This document shows positions 32,937 through 40,769 of a stretch of DNA of 42,933 nucleotides, piece by piece. Position 1 is the first letter of the stretch. Each line of letters opens with the position of its first letter. The notes under the pieces are model-generated. The model was not told the origin of the DNA and searched no databases. It saw only the letters and a list, made by a program, of their open reading frames with translations. This stretch comes from a virus: positions 1 through 42,933 of IMG/VR virus record IMGVR_UViG_3300029258_000930. One strand, 5' to 3'. The position numbers were made by a program, and so were the translations under genes.

Positions 32937-34077
32937 GGGACAAAAACCTACACATTCAATACTCCCGGCATCAGGTTGTGAACGTTGGTGGAATTGCCCC
33001 GGCTCCGTCGAGGCAGTTAAAGCATACCCCAACGAAGAGTCCATATATGCCGCAGAAGGCACGGTCGCTCATGGGCTTGCCGCTGATTTATTGCTAGGGA
33101 AGTTAACAAAGAAAACCTTAGAGAAGAAGATTGGCGACACTATTATGCAAGGTGAGTTCGAGATAGCTGTTACTGAGGAAATGACTGACGCAGTAATAGA
33201 TTTCTTTGACCTTATCCAAGATGAGCTTGAAGAAGGTGTCACTATGTTCGTTGAGGAAAAGGTTAATCTCGCCAAAGAGAATAAACATTTATATGGTACA
33301 GCAGACGTTGTTCTGATCAAGCCGTATGAGTGGATCAAAGTGATTGACCTCAAGTATGGTAAAGGTATTAGTGTTTCTGCTTGGCAGAATAAGCAGTTAA
33401 TGTGCTACTTGACGTATGCTTGGGAAGGGGAGGACGTTGGTTTTGGTGAGGTGATTATTTCACAACCTCGTCTTGACGGCGATAAAGCGGTTTCCCGGTA
33501 TCAAGTAACAGAGAAGGAGTACCAGGAGTTTCGTAAAGATCTCTTGAAGAAAGCAAAAATAGCGATGAAGAAGAAAGCAGAAAGATGCGCCGGGGCATGG
33601 TGCAAGAAAACTTTCTGTCCTGCCTTTGCTGATTGTACCGAGGCTCACAAAGAGGCTCATGCAATCGTTTCAAAAGACTTTGACGACCCAATAGCACCAG
33701 AGAATCTGCCTATAGATAAGATTCGAACGGTTCTTGAAAAGGCAGAGTTTCTTACTGCTTGGTTGGGCGCGGTAAAGTCTCGGGCCAAAGAGTTAATGCT
33801 TAATGGCACAAAAATCGATGGGTTCAAATTAGTTCAAGGGTATGGGCATAGGAAGTGGCAAGCCGAAGAGGCTGTGATCGCTGACTTCGAGGATAAGGAC
33901 ATCTTTGAAAAGCCTAAGCTAAAATCCCCGAGTAAATTGACCAAAATCATAGGCAAGGACGCTGTTGAGCAGTATTCTTATAAGCCGAAGACTGAGATCA
34001 AGCTAGTACCCGAAGATTCCAAAGGCGAACCCTTAATGTTAGATCGTAGAAGCGATTTTGACGACGAGGAATTATAA
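32929..34077 (+). CDS. DUF2800 RecB-like nuclease
   Basis: ATG 32929 is used because GAGGAGG lies 6 bases upstream; it gives 382 residues. The start (HSILPASGCERWWNCPGSVE) and AEGTVAHGLAADLL match the DUF2800 family of phage and prophage PD-(D/E)xK nucleases. The nuclease core is seen at LYGTADVVLI and VIDLKYGKGI (Asp and D-x-K), followed by a helix with QLMCYL. The Cys residues CAGAWCKKTFCPAFADC are the expected iron-sulfur type cluster of RecB/Cas4/AddB-like members. It lies between SNF2 and the ssDNA-binding protein, as in many replication-recombination cassettes, and probably trims DNA ends. Confidence 0.88.
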   Translation: MSKGQKPTHSILPASGCERWWNCPGSVEAVKAYPNEESIYAAEGTVAHGLAADLLLGKLTKKTLEKKIGDTIMQGEFEIAVTEEMTDAVIDFFDLIQDELEEGVTMFVEEKVNLAKENKHLYGTADVVLIKPYEWIKVIDLKYGKGISVSAWQNKQLMCYLTYAWEGEDVGFGEVIISQPRLDGDKAVSRYQVTEKEYQEFRKDLLKKAKIAMKKKAERCAGAWCKKTFCPAFADCTEAHKEAHAIVSKDFDDPIAPENLPIDKIRTVLEKAEFLTAWLGAVKSRAKELMLNGTKIDGFKLVQGYGHRKWQAEEAVIADFEDKDIFEKPKLKSPSKLTKIIGKDAVEQYSYKPKTEIKLVPEDSKGEPLMLDRRSDFDDEEL

Positions 34078-34103
34078 ACAACGAAACAACGAGGAGAAAA
34101 ACG

Positions 34104-34634
34104 ATGAACAAGTTCAAACTAAAAGAAGATGGATCAATGTTAACACCGGAATTTCGAGTATCTTTTCCTAAGATTTTTGAAAAAGGAATGGACGGTAAAT
34201 TTGGTTGTGGCATGATGTTCGACAAGAAGGAAACAGACATGAGCCTTTTAGAGGCTAAGGTCGAGGAAATGATTAAAGAGAAGTGGGGAACGAAGAAACC
34301 AAAGAAACTTACTCTACCTATTATGGACGGAGACGAATCCGATAGGGAAGAAAGAGAAGGTATGTTCTATGTAAACGGGAAAGCAGGTAAATATCGTCCG
34401 GCATTGGTTGACAGGTATAAAGAAGACATCGCTGATCCAGAGGAATTTTATGCCGGCTGCTTTGCTCGTGCAGTTATTACTTTGTATTCTTATGACCGAA
34501 AGGATCTTGGTAAAGCAGGTGTATCTGTAGGTATCCGCTCGTTACAAAAAATACGTGATGGAGAACCATTAGTTTCTCGCGTATCCGCTGAGAATGAATT
34601 TGACGACTTACCGAACGATACGGAGGACTTGTAA
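34104..34634 (+). CDS. Single-strand DNA-binding protein, DUF2815/Enc34 type
   Basis: A 176-residue protein with TPEFRVSFPKIFEKGMDGKF near the N terminus, GCGMMFDK, the segment 'YRPALVDRYKEDIADPEEFY', and AVITLYSYDRKDLGKAGVSV. The tail is acidic (ENEFDDLPNDTEDL). This matches the DUF2815 family, known from phage Enc34 to bind single-stranded DNA through an OB fold; the acidic tail may contact partner proteins as in other SSBs. CGAGGAG precedes the ATG. Its neighbours (DUF2800 nuclease, DNA polymerase) support a replication role. Confidence 0.9.
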   Translation: MNKFKLKEDGSMLTPEFRVSFPKIFEKGMDGKFGCGMMFDKKETDMSLLEAKVEEMIKEKWGTKKPKKLTLPIMDGDESDREEREGMFYVNGKAGKYRPALVDRYKEDIADPEEFYAGCFARAVITLYSYDRKDLGKAGVSVGIRSLQKIRDGEPLVSRVSAENEFDDLPNDTEDL

Positions 34635-34635
34635 T

Positions 34636-36516
34636 ATGAATGTCTTTCTGGACTTTGAAACTAGATCAAAAGTTGATTTGAAGAAACACGGACTTGGGCG
34701 CTACGCCGAAGATCCATCAACAGAAGTAATCTGTTATTGCTATGCTATCGACGACGGCCCCGTAAAAAGAGTCGCCCACGGTGACTTGGCCACCCTTTTA
34801 GAGTTACAGGCCGAAGGGGCCGTCTTCATAGCACATAATGCTGCGTTCGAGGTTGCTATATGGGAAGGGGTGACTGGTAAGACAGCCCCGGATTTCCTTT
34901 GCACAATGGCTCTCGTTCAATCCCACGGGTTGCCTGGGAGTCTAGAGAACGCAGCTAAAGCTCTTCAACTTGGCTACCAGAAAGACATTAACGGTGCTAG
35001 GCTCATCAATAAATTCTGTAAACCAAACAAAGAGGGTGAATTTAATGAGCTAACCACAGCAGACGTGAGGGGTCTTCTTGATTATTGCGTTACTGACGTT
35101 GAAGTAGAGCGCGCAATCTTCAAGAGGATCCCTGCTCTCTCGGAGTATGAGCAAAAGATTTTTAAATTAACCCGCACGATTAACCAACGCGGGTTAAAGA
35201 TAGATACTGAGTTAGCTGAAAAAGCCACTGAGTTAAGTAAGTCTTTTCTTGACGGCGCGAATGATAGATTGAAAGAAATAACAGATAATCGCTTACATTC
35301 CCTTACTCAAACTGTCCGTCTTCGTAACTACCTTAACAAAGAGTTTGAATTAGAACTCACTTCTGTATCCGCAACTGAGCTGCAGGAAACCCTACCTTCC
35401 GTCGCTGATCCAGTGGCTAGAGAAATTATCCAATTAAGAATAGGTTTCGGTGGAAACTCACAAGCTAAGTTTGATCGTGCGCTCAACGCAGTATGCGAAG
35501 ATGGACGAGTAAGAAACTACCTTATATACCACGGTGCATCGACTGGTCGGTGGACTTCACATACTATTCAGTTACAGAATCTACCGCGAGGGATAGGCAT
35601 TGACCCTGAGCCCTGCATAGAGCTTATAAAATCTGGGGGTAACGATGTCTTTGAAATTCTTTACGACGATCCGTTTGGCGCAATTTCTAGTTGCGTGCGG
35701 GGTTTATTTATCGCTGATACTGATAAAGTTTTCTACGTAGTTGATTATGCGGCGATTGAGGCGAGGGTTGTAGCGTGGCTTGCCGGAGAGAGTAAAGTAT
35801 TGAGAATGTTTAGAAGTGGCATTGACGTTTATGTAGAAATGGCGAAACAAATATTTAACAAGCCAAACCTCACTAAGAAGAATAAAGAGGAGAGGTTTCT
35901 AGGGAAAGTAGCAGTTTTGGCTTGCGGTTATGGTATGGGCGCAGTAAGATTCCAGGGAACTTGCGAGGGCTGGGGTATGGACGTCGGCTCAGAATTATCT
36001 CAGAAAGCTGTTGACACTTACCGGAAAACTAATAAGAGAATTGTTTCTTTTTGGTACGATCTTGAGCGCGCTGCTGTCGCGTGTGTCCGAACCGGCAAGA
36101 ATTATAAGTGCGGGCCGGTGCGTTTTATCAGTAGTAGAGAATTTTTATATTGTGAGCTCCCCTCTAAGCGACGTTTAGCTTACTATAAGCCAAGAATTGA
36201 GGAAGGTAGCCTTACTTATTTCACACAGGATAGCCAAACACATTCTTTTAGGAAGACAAGCACCTATGGTGGAAAACTTTGTGAGAATGTCACTCAAGCA
36301 GTAGCTAGAGATATTATGGCAGACGCTATGCTTGAGTTGGAGAAAGAGAATTTCCCTATTGTGCTATGTGTTCACGATGAAGTCGTTGTCGAGAAGAAGA
36401 AGGGGGCGCGGTTTTATCTTAACGATATAGAAAACATAATGAAGAAGACCCCGGAATGGGCAGCAGGTTGTCCTATAGATGTCGAGGGCTTTACAACAGA
36501 GAGGTATTCAAAATGA
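34636..36516 (+). CDS. Family A DNA polymerase with proofreading domain
   Basis: ATG 34636 (MNVFLDFETRS) follows GGAGG by 9 bases, giving 626 residues. Proofreading 3'-5' exonuclease: FLDFET (Asp6, Glu8), IAHNAAFE near 65-72 and YCVTDVE (Exo III). Polymerase: motif A FYVVDYAAIEARV (Asp370), motif B helix FLGKVAVLACGYGMGAVRF, and motif C LCVHDEVVVE (His580, Asp581, Glu582). The 5'-3' nuclease domain of bacterial Pol I is absent, as usual in phages. This should be the replicative polymerase. The stop overlaps the next start as ATGA. Confidence 0.95.
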   Translation: MNVFLDFETRSKVDLKKHGLGRYAEDPSTEVICYCYAIDDGPVKRVAHGDLATLLELQAEGAVFIAHNAAFEVAIWEGVTGKTAPDFLCTMALVQSHGLPGSLENAAKALQLGYQKDINGARLINKFCKPNKEGEFNELTTADVRGLLDYCVTDVEVERAIFKRIPALSEYEQKIFKLTRTINQRGLKIDTELAEKATELSKSFLDGANDRLKEITDNRLHSLTQTVRLRNYLNKEFELELTSVSATELQETLPSVADPVAREIIQLRIGFGGNSQAKFDRALNAVCEDGRVRNYLIYHGASTGRWTSHTIQLQNLPRGIGIDPEPCIELIKSGGNDVFEILYDDPFGAISSCVRGLFIADTDKVFYVVDYAAIEARVVAWLAGESKVLRMFRSGIDVYVEMAKQIFNKPNLTKKNKEERFLGKVAVLACGYGMGAVRFQGTCEGWGMDVGSELSQKAVDTYRKTNKRIVSFWYDLERAAVACVRTGKNYKCGPVRFISSREFLYCELPSKRRLAYYKPRIEEGSLTYFTQDSQTHSFRKTSTYGGKLCENVTQAVARDIMADAMLELEKENFPIVLCVHDEVVVEKKKGARFYLNDIENIMKKTPEWAAGCPIDVEGFTTERYSK

Positions 36517-36959
36517 TAATTACAAACCAAACTTGGTGTCCTTTGTGCGAGAAAGAAATGACAGAGCAGCCTATTATGTATGGCAACATAAGGACAAAAG
36601 CAATTATCTGTCGGCCTTGTAAGATATTCACTTTCAGATTTGATCCGGCATTTAATAAGTGGAGAGACGCAGAGCGTAAGATACCATGCCCGCATTGTGA
36701 GAGCGATTCGGTGAAGTGGTTCTTGAGGTATATTGACCAATACATTAAGTTCGTCTGTCCTAAGTGCGGTATCATTGGCGAGGGAGATTGTAAAGCAATC
36801 ATGGAAACTAACGGGAACCTCGATCTTGAAATTATGGATAGTAGCGTGCAGCAAGGAGAAGAAACGCAGTTGTATATCCCCGTCGATAAACTAAAGACTT
36901 CCGAGGCCAATAAACAAAGGATAAAAGCTAAACTTAAAAAGACAAGGGAGAACAAATGA
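36513..36959 (+). CDS. Double zinc-ribbon protein
   Basis: ATG 36513 overlaps the polymerase stop (ATGA). The 148-residue protein has four CxxC-type knuckles: CPLC and CRPC in the first half, CPHC and CPKC in the second. These make two zinc ribbons separated by about 35 residues. The C terminus is Lys-rich (KQRIKAKLKKTRENK). It may bind nucleic acid or the polymerase; the coupling with the polymerase gene supports a replication or transcription accessory role. No specific family recognised. Confidence 0.7.
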   Translation: MIITNQTWCPLCEKEMTEQPIMYGNIRTKAIICRPCKIFTFRFDPAFNKWRDAERKIPCPHCESDSVKWFLRYIDQYIKFVCPKCGIIGEGDCKAIMETNGNLDLEIMDSSVQQGEETQLYIPVDKLKTSEANKQRIKAKLKKTRENK

Positions 36960-37255
36960 AACAAGGTATTAAGTTCGATTCAAATAAACTCCAATGGCAC
37001 TTGTTACCAATGGGAGTAATCAAAGAAGTAGTAAGGGTTCTTATGAAGGGCGCTAAGAAATACTCTCCTGATAATTGGAAAGTCGTCCCTAATGCACGAG
37101 AACGATATTACAATGCAGCATTAAGGCATATCACGGCTTGGCACGAAGGTAGTCCTTATGATTCGCAAACTAAAATATCCCACTTAGCGCACGCAATGTG
37201 CTGTTTGATATTTCTACGAGCTTTAGAAAGGAGGGAAAATGATTTTAGGAATTGA
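36956..37255 (+). CDS. dATP/dGTP diphosphohydrolase-like protein (DUF5664)
   Basis: A 99-residue protein, KQGIKFDSNKLQWHLLPMGV at the start, then GAKKYSPDNWKVVPNARERY and ALRHITAWHEG. This is the DUF5664 / dATP-dGTP diphosphohydrolase N-terminal pattern found in many phages: K-x-D, KY-x-x-NW, RH and the acidic E. Family members hydrolyse purine deoxynucleotides and can alter the nucleotide pool. It overlaps both neighbours (ATGA on the left, 17 bases on the right). Confidence 0.8.
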   Translation: MKQGIKFDSNKLQWHLLPMGVIKEVVRVLMKGAKKYSPDNWKVVPNARERYYNAALRHITAWHEGSPYDSQTKISHLAHAMCCLIFLRALERRENDFRN

Positions 37256-37682
37256 CCCAGGGAAGTCGGGCGGGTTTTCGTTACGCTCACTCGATAGAAA
37301 AATGACCGCAGCTTTCTCTTTTGTGAAAACAACCGAGGCAGACGTTATTGAAATAGTGAAAGGCTATGTTCCACATATACGCCACGCTTATGTGGAGCAG
37401 GTGCACTCGATGCCAGGCCAAGGGGTAAAGTCTATGTTCTCCTTTGGTCAGAATTATGGGTTCTGGTTAGGAACACTTTACGCATTGAAGATACCTTTCA
37501 CTCACGTAACACCTCTAAAATGGCAACATCTTATGCAATGTAAGACCAAGGGAGACAAAAGTGTCTCAAAACGTAGGGCTCAACAACTTTTTCCGCACAT
37601 GAAGATCACTCACGCTATTGCTGATGCTATATTAATAGCTGAATATGGTCGTCGTGTGTTTCTAGACGAGGAGGAACTCTAA
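37239..37682 (+). CDS. RuvC-like Holliday junction resolvase
   Basis: A 147-residue RNase H-fold nuclease. Asp6 in ILGIDPGKSGGFS, Glu53 in YVEQVHSMPG, and the C-terminal HAIADAILIAEYG (His125, Asp129) supply the metal ligands. The middle has the 'MFSFGQNYGFWLGTL' and 'VTPLKWQ' stretches typical of phage RuvC-like resolvases. It probably resolves branched replication intermediates before packaging. GAAAGGAGG lies 4-5 bases before the ATG. Confidence 0.88.
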   Translation: MILGIDPGKSGGFSLRSLDRKMTAAFSFVKTTEADVIEIVKGYVPHIRHAYVEQVHSMPGQGVKSMFSFGQNYGFWLGTLYALKIPFTHVTPLKWQHLMQCKTKGDKSVSKRRAQQLFPHMKITHAIADAILIAEYGRRVFLDEEEL

Positions 37683-37861
37683 TGTGGGTTATTGAAATTG
37701 TTAAAAACAAAAGAAAGAAGTGGTTTCATCGGTTAAGAAGTAAGAATAATGGGAAGACTATCTACCATTCAGAAAGTTATTCAAGTAAAACGGCGGCAAT
37801 GCGGACAGTTGAAGCGTTGCTTAAATCAATCAAAAACTGCAGTATTCGAGAAATAAAATAA
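37682..37861 (+). CDS. YegP/DUF1508-like small protein
   Basis: A 59-residue protein that starts at the TAATG overlap with the resolvase gene. The pattern 'KKWFHRLRSKNNGKTIYHSE' followed by SYSSKTAAMRTVEALLKSIK matches the DUF1508 (YegP) fold: F-x-x-R-L-x-x-x-NG-x-x-I-x-x-SE-x-Y-x-SK-x-x-A. Such domains are small beta-beta-alpha units found alone or in tandem in bacteria and phages, with unclear function. Confidence 0.7.
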   Translation: MWVIEIVKNKRKKWFHRLRSKNNGKTIYHSESYSSKTAAMRTVEALLKSIKNCSIREIK

Positions 37862-37890
37862 CAAAAGGAGAAATAAAATGAGGAGAATTA

Positions 37891-38652
37891 ATGCAAATAT
37901 ACTTATGGGATGATAGTTGGGAATTATTTGAAGGAACCTTAGAAGAATTAAAGCCAGAGCTAAACAAGAGGAATATTGTTATAGGCAACTCTGCCAAGAT
38001 AGACGACTTTGCCAAGATAGGCAACTCTGCCGAGATAGGATACTATGCTGAGATAGGCTACTATGCCAAGATAGGCAACTATGCCAAGATAGGCAACTAT
38101 GCCAAGATAGGCAACTCTGCTAAGATAGGCAACTCTGCTAAGATAGGCAACCGTGCCGAGATAGGCGATTCTGCCAAGATAGGCAGATATGCCGAGATAG
38201 GATACTATGCTGAGATAGGCAACTCTGCTAAGATAGGCTACTCTGCCAAAATAGACTACTCTGCCAAGATAGGCGATTCTGCCAAGATAGGCAACAACTT
38301 TAATAAAAACAACAAAGATATTTTCACACAAGAATATATTTATTACATGGTTGGTGTTTTAATGCAGAACGGTGTAGGGAATTTCTATAAATGTGTAAAG
38401 CCTAATTTAACAGCATTTCATAACAATTATCAGTATAAAGTTGACGGAAGCGATGATATAAATTTAGAAAGAAACCAAGATATAGAGTGTGGCGAAGGTT
38501 GGCATTGGACATCTTATGATAAAGCTGTTGGCTTTGCTAGTGGAAAACCGCATAAGATAATATCTGCTGAGATTAAACTAGAAGATATTTTATCTGTGTA
38601 TAATAAGGTTAGGGTAAAGAAGTATTCAAATGTTAAGGTTGTTGAGTTATGA
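37891..38652 (+). CDS. Hexapeptide-repeat beta-helix protein with DUF7666-like C terminus
   Basis: 253 residues in three parts. Residues 1-30 (MQIYLWDDSWELFEGTLEEL) form a short N-terminal cap. Residues 31-132 are 17 complete hexapeptides of the IG(N/Y/D)(S/Y)A(K/E) type, the repeat of left-handed parallel beta-helices, enough for about 5.7 coils. Residues 140-253 form a separate domain with GNFYKCVKPNL, CGEGWHWTSYDKAVGFASG and SAEIKLEDILSV, like the DUF7666 domain of some phage proteins. Acyltransferase active-site loops and His are absent from the helix, so it is more likely a structural or binding scaffold. AGGAG precedes the ATG. Confidence 0.75.
   Translation: MQIYLWDDSWELFEGTLEELKPELNKRNIVIGNSAKIDDFAKIGNSAEIGYYAEIGYYAKIGNYAKIGNYAKIGNSAKIGNSAKIGNRAEIGDSAKIGRYAEIGYYAEIGNSAKIGYSAKIDYSAKIGDSAKIGNNFNKNNKDIFTQEYIYYMVGVLMQNGVGNFYKCVKPNLTAFHNNYQYKVDGSDDINLERNQDIECGEGWHWTSYDKAVGFASGKPHKIISAEIKLEDILSVYNKVRVKKYSNVKVVEL
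37981..38286 (+). repeat. 18-bp tandem repeats coding hexapeptides
   Basis: Seventeen 18-base units, consensus near GCCAAGATAGGCAACTCT, code IGNSAK-like hexapeptides in one frame. Variation falls mainly at the Asn/Tyr/Asp, Ser/Tyr and Lys/Glu positions, while Ile, Gly and Ala are kept. Unit spacing is exact. The repeats leave a long spurious open frame on the minus strand. Confidence 0.92.
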
Positions 38653-38664
38653 AAGGAGTGTGGG

Positions 38665-38856
38665 GTGTTTAGGGCAGATTATATAAAAAAACTATATCTT
38701 CATTATCCAAAAGCTAGTTTTATAACAGTTAGGGCAAATAAAGATGGATTACAATATTGTATCTTTCAGGAAGATGAAAAAACTGGTGGATTGAAGATTT
38801 TGAACGAGGGCAATAAAAAGATTGGGGTTGTTCTTGGTTTTAAACTCGAGCATTAA
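38665..38856 (+). CDS. Small hypothetical protein
   Basis: A 63-residue protein beginning at GTG 38665 with GAAAGGAG 6 bases upstream. It has alternating strands (SFITVRANKDGLQYCIFQED, then IGVVLGFKLEH) and looks like a small beta-rich fold. It lies 12 bases after the hexapeptide-repeat gene. No family recognised. Confidence 0.5.
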   Translation: MFRADYIKKLYLHYPKASFITVRANKDGLQYCIFQEDEKTGGLKILNEGNKKIGVVLGFKLEH

Positions 38857-38896
38857 AATGGTTTTTTCAGCTTATGTATTAATAAAGGAGAAACCA

Positions 38897-39076
38897 ATGA
38901 ACAAGATGAGTAGAAAAATAAAAGAAATAATAACCAACTTTCAAATAGATTTCTGCGGACTTAGACAAGAAAATCATTATTTAACAGAAGAACAAAGACT
39001 GATTGATATAGCTACAAATGAACTCACCGACCTTTTCCAAAAAGCACTCGAAGAGAAGGATGGGGAGAAGGAGTAA
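38897..39076 (+). CDS. Small hypothetical protein
   Basis: A 59-residue charged helical protein; ATG 38897 has AAAGGAG upstream. It begins MNKMSRKIKEIITNFQIDFC and ends LFQKALEEKDGEKE. No recognised domain. It sits in a run of small accessory genes of the rightward operon. Confidence 0.5.
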   Translation: MNKMSRKIKEIITNFQIDFCGLRQENHYLTEEQRLIDIATNELTDLFQKALEEKDGEKE

Positions 39077-39080
39077 GAGT

Positions 39081-39251
39081 ATGAAAATGTTAATAGATAT
39101 AACTGGAGACTTTGAATCTTATGCGGAAATACTTGACCTTGTTGACCAAAAGCTTAATGGTACAAGTTATACTGTTGATATTCTTTGGTCTGATGATGAT
39201 GGAATAAAGAAGTATGCACAAGAAATAGTTACTAACCGAGTAAGAGGATAA
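39081..39251 (+). CDS. Small hypothetical protein
   Basis: A 56-residue acidic protein (MKMLIDITGDFESYAEILDL, then VDILWSDDDGIKKY). ATG 39081 has GAAGGAG upstream at a good distance. Strand-helix-strand pattern; no family recognised. Confidence 0.5.
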   Translation: MKMLIDITGDFESYAEILDLVDQKLNGTSYTVDILWSDDDGIKKYAQEIVTNRVRG

Positions 39252-39268
39252 AGGGAAAGGATTAGATT

Positions 39269-39520
39269 ATGGAACAAGAAATTAAAATTGACTCATTAAA
39301 AGTTGTTATATGTAAAAAAGAAATAGAATTAACTATTGAAGACGCTAATAGGCTTAAAAACTCACTTGAGGATATTTTCAGTAAAGACGTTATATGTGAA
39401 CATCACGACCATTGGTGGTATAGAAGTTATCGAGTAGTTTATTGCCGTAGTATATCAAAAGATGGAATTGATGTTTCGACCTTGCCAAATAATACTCGGC
39501 TTTGTGTATCATTAGATTAA
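39269..39520 (+). CDS. Small hypothetical protein with His/Trp patch
   Basis: An 83-residue protein, MEQEIKIDSLKVVICKKEIE at the start and a central CEHHDHWWYRSYRVVYCRS. AAAGGA precedes the ATG. The Cys-His-His-Asp-His cluster could bind metal, but no known zinc-finger pattern fits. The sequence 'IELTIEDANRLKNSLEDIF' resembles a short helical segment. Function unknown. Confidence 0.5.
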   Translation: MEQEIKIDSLKVVICKKEIELTIEDANRLKNSLEDIFSKDVICEHHDHWWYRSYRVVYCRSISKDGIDVSTLPNNTRLCVSLD

Positions 39521-39549
39521 AACTATTAAGAGGAAAGAAAGGAAAGATT

Positions 39550-40031
39550 ATGGCAAAAGCAAATGTTCAATTTACAAAAGATAATGAATATTATACACCG
39601 AAATATGTTGTTATGAGATTTGGAAAGTTTGATTATGATCCTGCAACTACAAAAGAAAAAGCAGAAGAATTTGGAATAAAAAATTATGATACAATAGAAA
39701 CAAATGGGTTGAATAAAGATTGGACTATTTATAAAAGAATTTGGATAAATCCGCCATTTACTATAAAACATGAATTTATGAAAAAAGCATGGGAAACATA
39801 TTCATTAGTAAAAAAATGAAATATATATTCTTTTTCCTATTGAATTTATTACTACTGCAAGATTCCATAATTCAGTTTTTGGAGGGAAGTTATATGTACC
39901 AAGCGGAAGGATCTGCTTTGAAAGCGGTCTCGGTAAAAAAAGGAAAATCTCCTGCTTTTGGTAGTGTAGTTATGAAGATTCAAGATAAATGGGAAATAGA
40001 ATTAATACCAAAATTAAGATGGATAAAATAG
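39550..40031 (+). pseudogene. DNA N6-adenine methyltransferase broken by two frameshifts
   Basis: The frame from ATG 39550 reads NEYYTPKYVVMRFGKFDYDP, then GLNKDWTIYKRIWINPPF (the NPPF catalytic motif), and stops at 39819. The rest of the family pattern continues in other frames: NEIYILFPIEFITTARFHNS and GGKLYVPSGRICFESGLG in one, then KKGKSPAFGSVVMKI to a stop at 40031 in another. Both switches lie at runs of seven A (39810-39816 and about 39955-39961), and removing one A from each restores a frame of about 158 residues, the usual length of this phage Dam-like family. It is either a decayed gene or two homopolymer sequencing errors. Confidence 0.8.
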
Positions 40032-40056
40032 ATATGACGGACGAAAGGAGAATAAA

Positions 40057-40284
40057 ATGGAATTCATACTAGCAGTGCTACTCGGATACATATTAGCAAA
40101 AGCAACATCTTATAAAGATAAAGCAAATGAATATTGGTGTCAAATAAGCGGTAGTAGTACAGGAAATAATTGGGCAAGTCATAACTTAGATTTATCTAAC
40201 TCAAGCTGCTGTAATGCCCCAGTTTGGATTTCAAGAAAAGGCAATAGGATATGTACTAAGTGCAAGAAAAAGGATATAAAATAA
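40057..40284 (+). CDS. Membrane-anchored zinc-ribbon-like protein
   Basis: A 75-residue protein: N-terminal membrane helix (MEFILAVLLGYILAKATSY), a polar Ser/Asn region, and a C-terminal Cys pattern SCCNAPVWISRKGNRICTKC typical of a short zinc ribbon (CC...C-x-x-C). It is the last gene of the rightward operon, with AAAGGAG 6 bases before the ATG. Function unknown. Confidence 0.6.
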   Translation: MEFILAVLLGYILAKATSYKDKANEYWCQISGSSTGNNWASHNLDLSNSSCCNAPVWISRKGNRICTKCKKKDIK

Positions 40285-40302
40285 ACACAGAAACAATTAA
40301 AA

Positions 40303-40767
40303 TTATAGTACCATTACGAATCCCCTGAAATGTTCTTCAACATAATCAGAATGTTTGACCTTATTATTGTTTACGATTCTGTTACAACCACCCCATAAGA
40401 CGCCCATGACAGCTGCTCTTATAAGTATATACCAGATACTTATTCCTGCAAATGCTAAAGGAAACAAGGCAAGTCCTACAAAGAATCCAGCCATCCAAAA
40501 GTTATCCTGTCCTTTATTGAAAGGTACTTCGTCCCAGTATGTTGTCAAAGCACCGCCCAGTAAGCCATAAGCAAGAAAAGTCCACCAAGAAAATAACAGA
40601 TGAGGGTGTTTTATTATTAGGGCAATTAATGTACAAATAGGACATAACCAATCTCGTACCCAACCTTGACGCAACCATACTGGGATAAAGTACTTATCTT
40701 CTTTACTCATTCCTCCAGCTCTGTAGAATATGCTAGAGACTATTGCTAATAGTATTTTAAATATCAT
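40303..40767 (-). CDS. Multi-pass membrane protein of the lysis region
   Basis: A 154-residue protein with about four hydrophobic segments. It begins IFKILLAIVSSIFYRAGGMS and has WLCPICTLIALIIKHPHLLF, WWTFLAYGLLGGALTTYWDE, a GFFVGLALFPLAFAGISIWY segment and an end with VEEHFRGFVMVL. This 'S-x-x-x-R-A-GG ... GALTTYW ... E-x-x-RG' protein occurs in many phages, commonly near lysis or late genes, and its function is not established. It is the last gene of the leftward late operon. AAGGAT precedes the ATG. The two operons meet with only 18 bases between stops and no visible terminator. Confidence 0.65.
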   Translation of the reverse strand: MIFKILLAIVSSIFYRAGGMSKEDKYFIPVWLRQGWVRDWLCPICTLIALIIKHPHLLFSWWTFLAYGLLGGALTTYWDEVPFNKGQDNFWMAGFFVGLALFPLAFAGISIWYILIRAAVMGVLWGGCNRIVNNNKVKHSDYVEEHFRGFVMVL

Positions 40768-40769
40768 AT

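Noticed and set aside
37960-38331. 123-codon minus-strand frame with repeated AYLGRV units
   Set aside because: It is the antisense shadow of the hexapeptide repeats; the plus-strand gene has a ribosome site and a recognisable C-terminal domain.
39789-40031. Separate 80-residue membrane-like gene after the methyltransferase start
   Set aside because: Its hydrophobic first half is an out-of-frame reading of conserved methyltransferase sequence; only the C-terminal part is homologous, so it is a frameshift fragment.
25754-40284. Temperate lifestyle genes (integrase, CI-type repressor)
   Set aside because: No integrase or recombinase motif was seen; the small HTH proteins are not enough to claim lysogeny.
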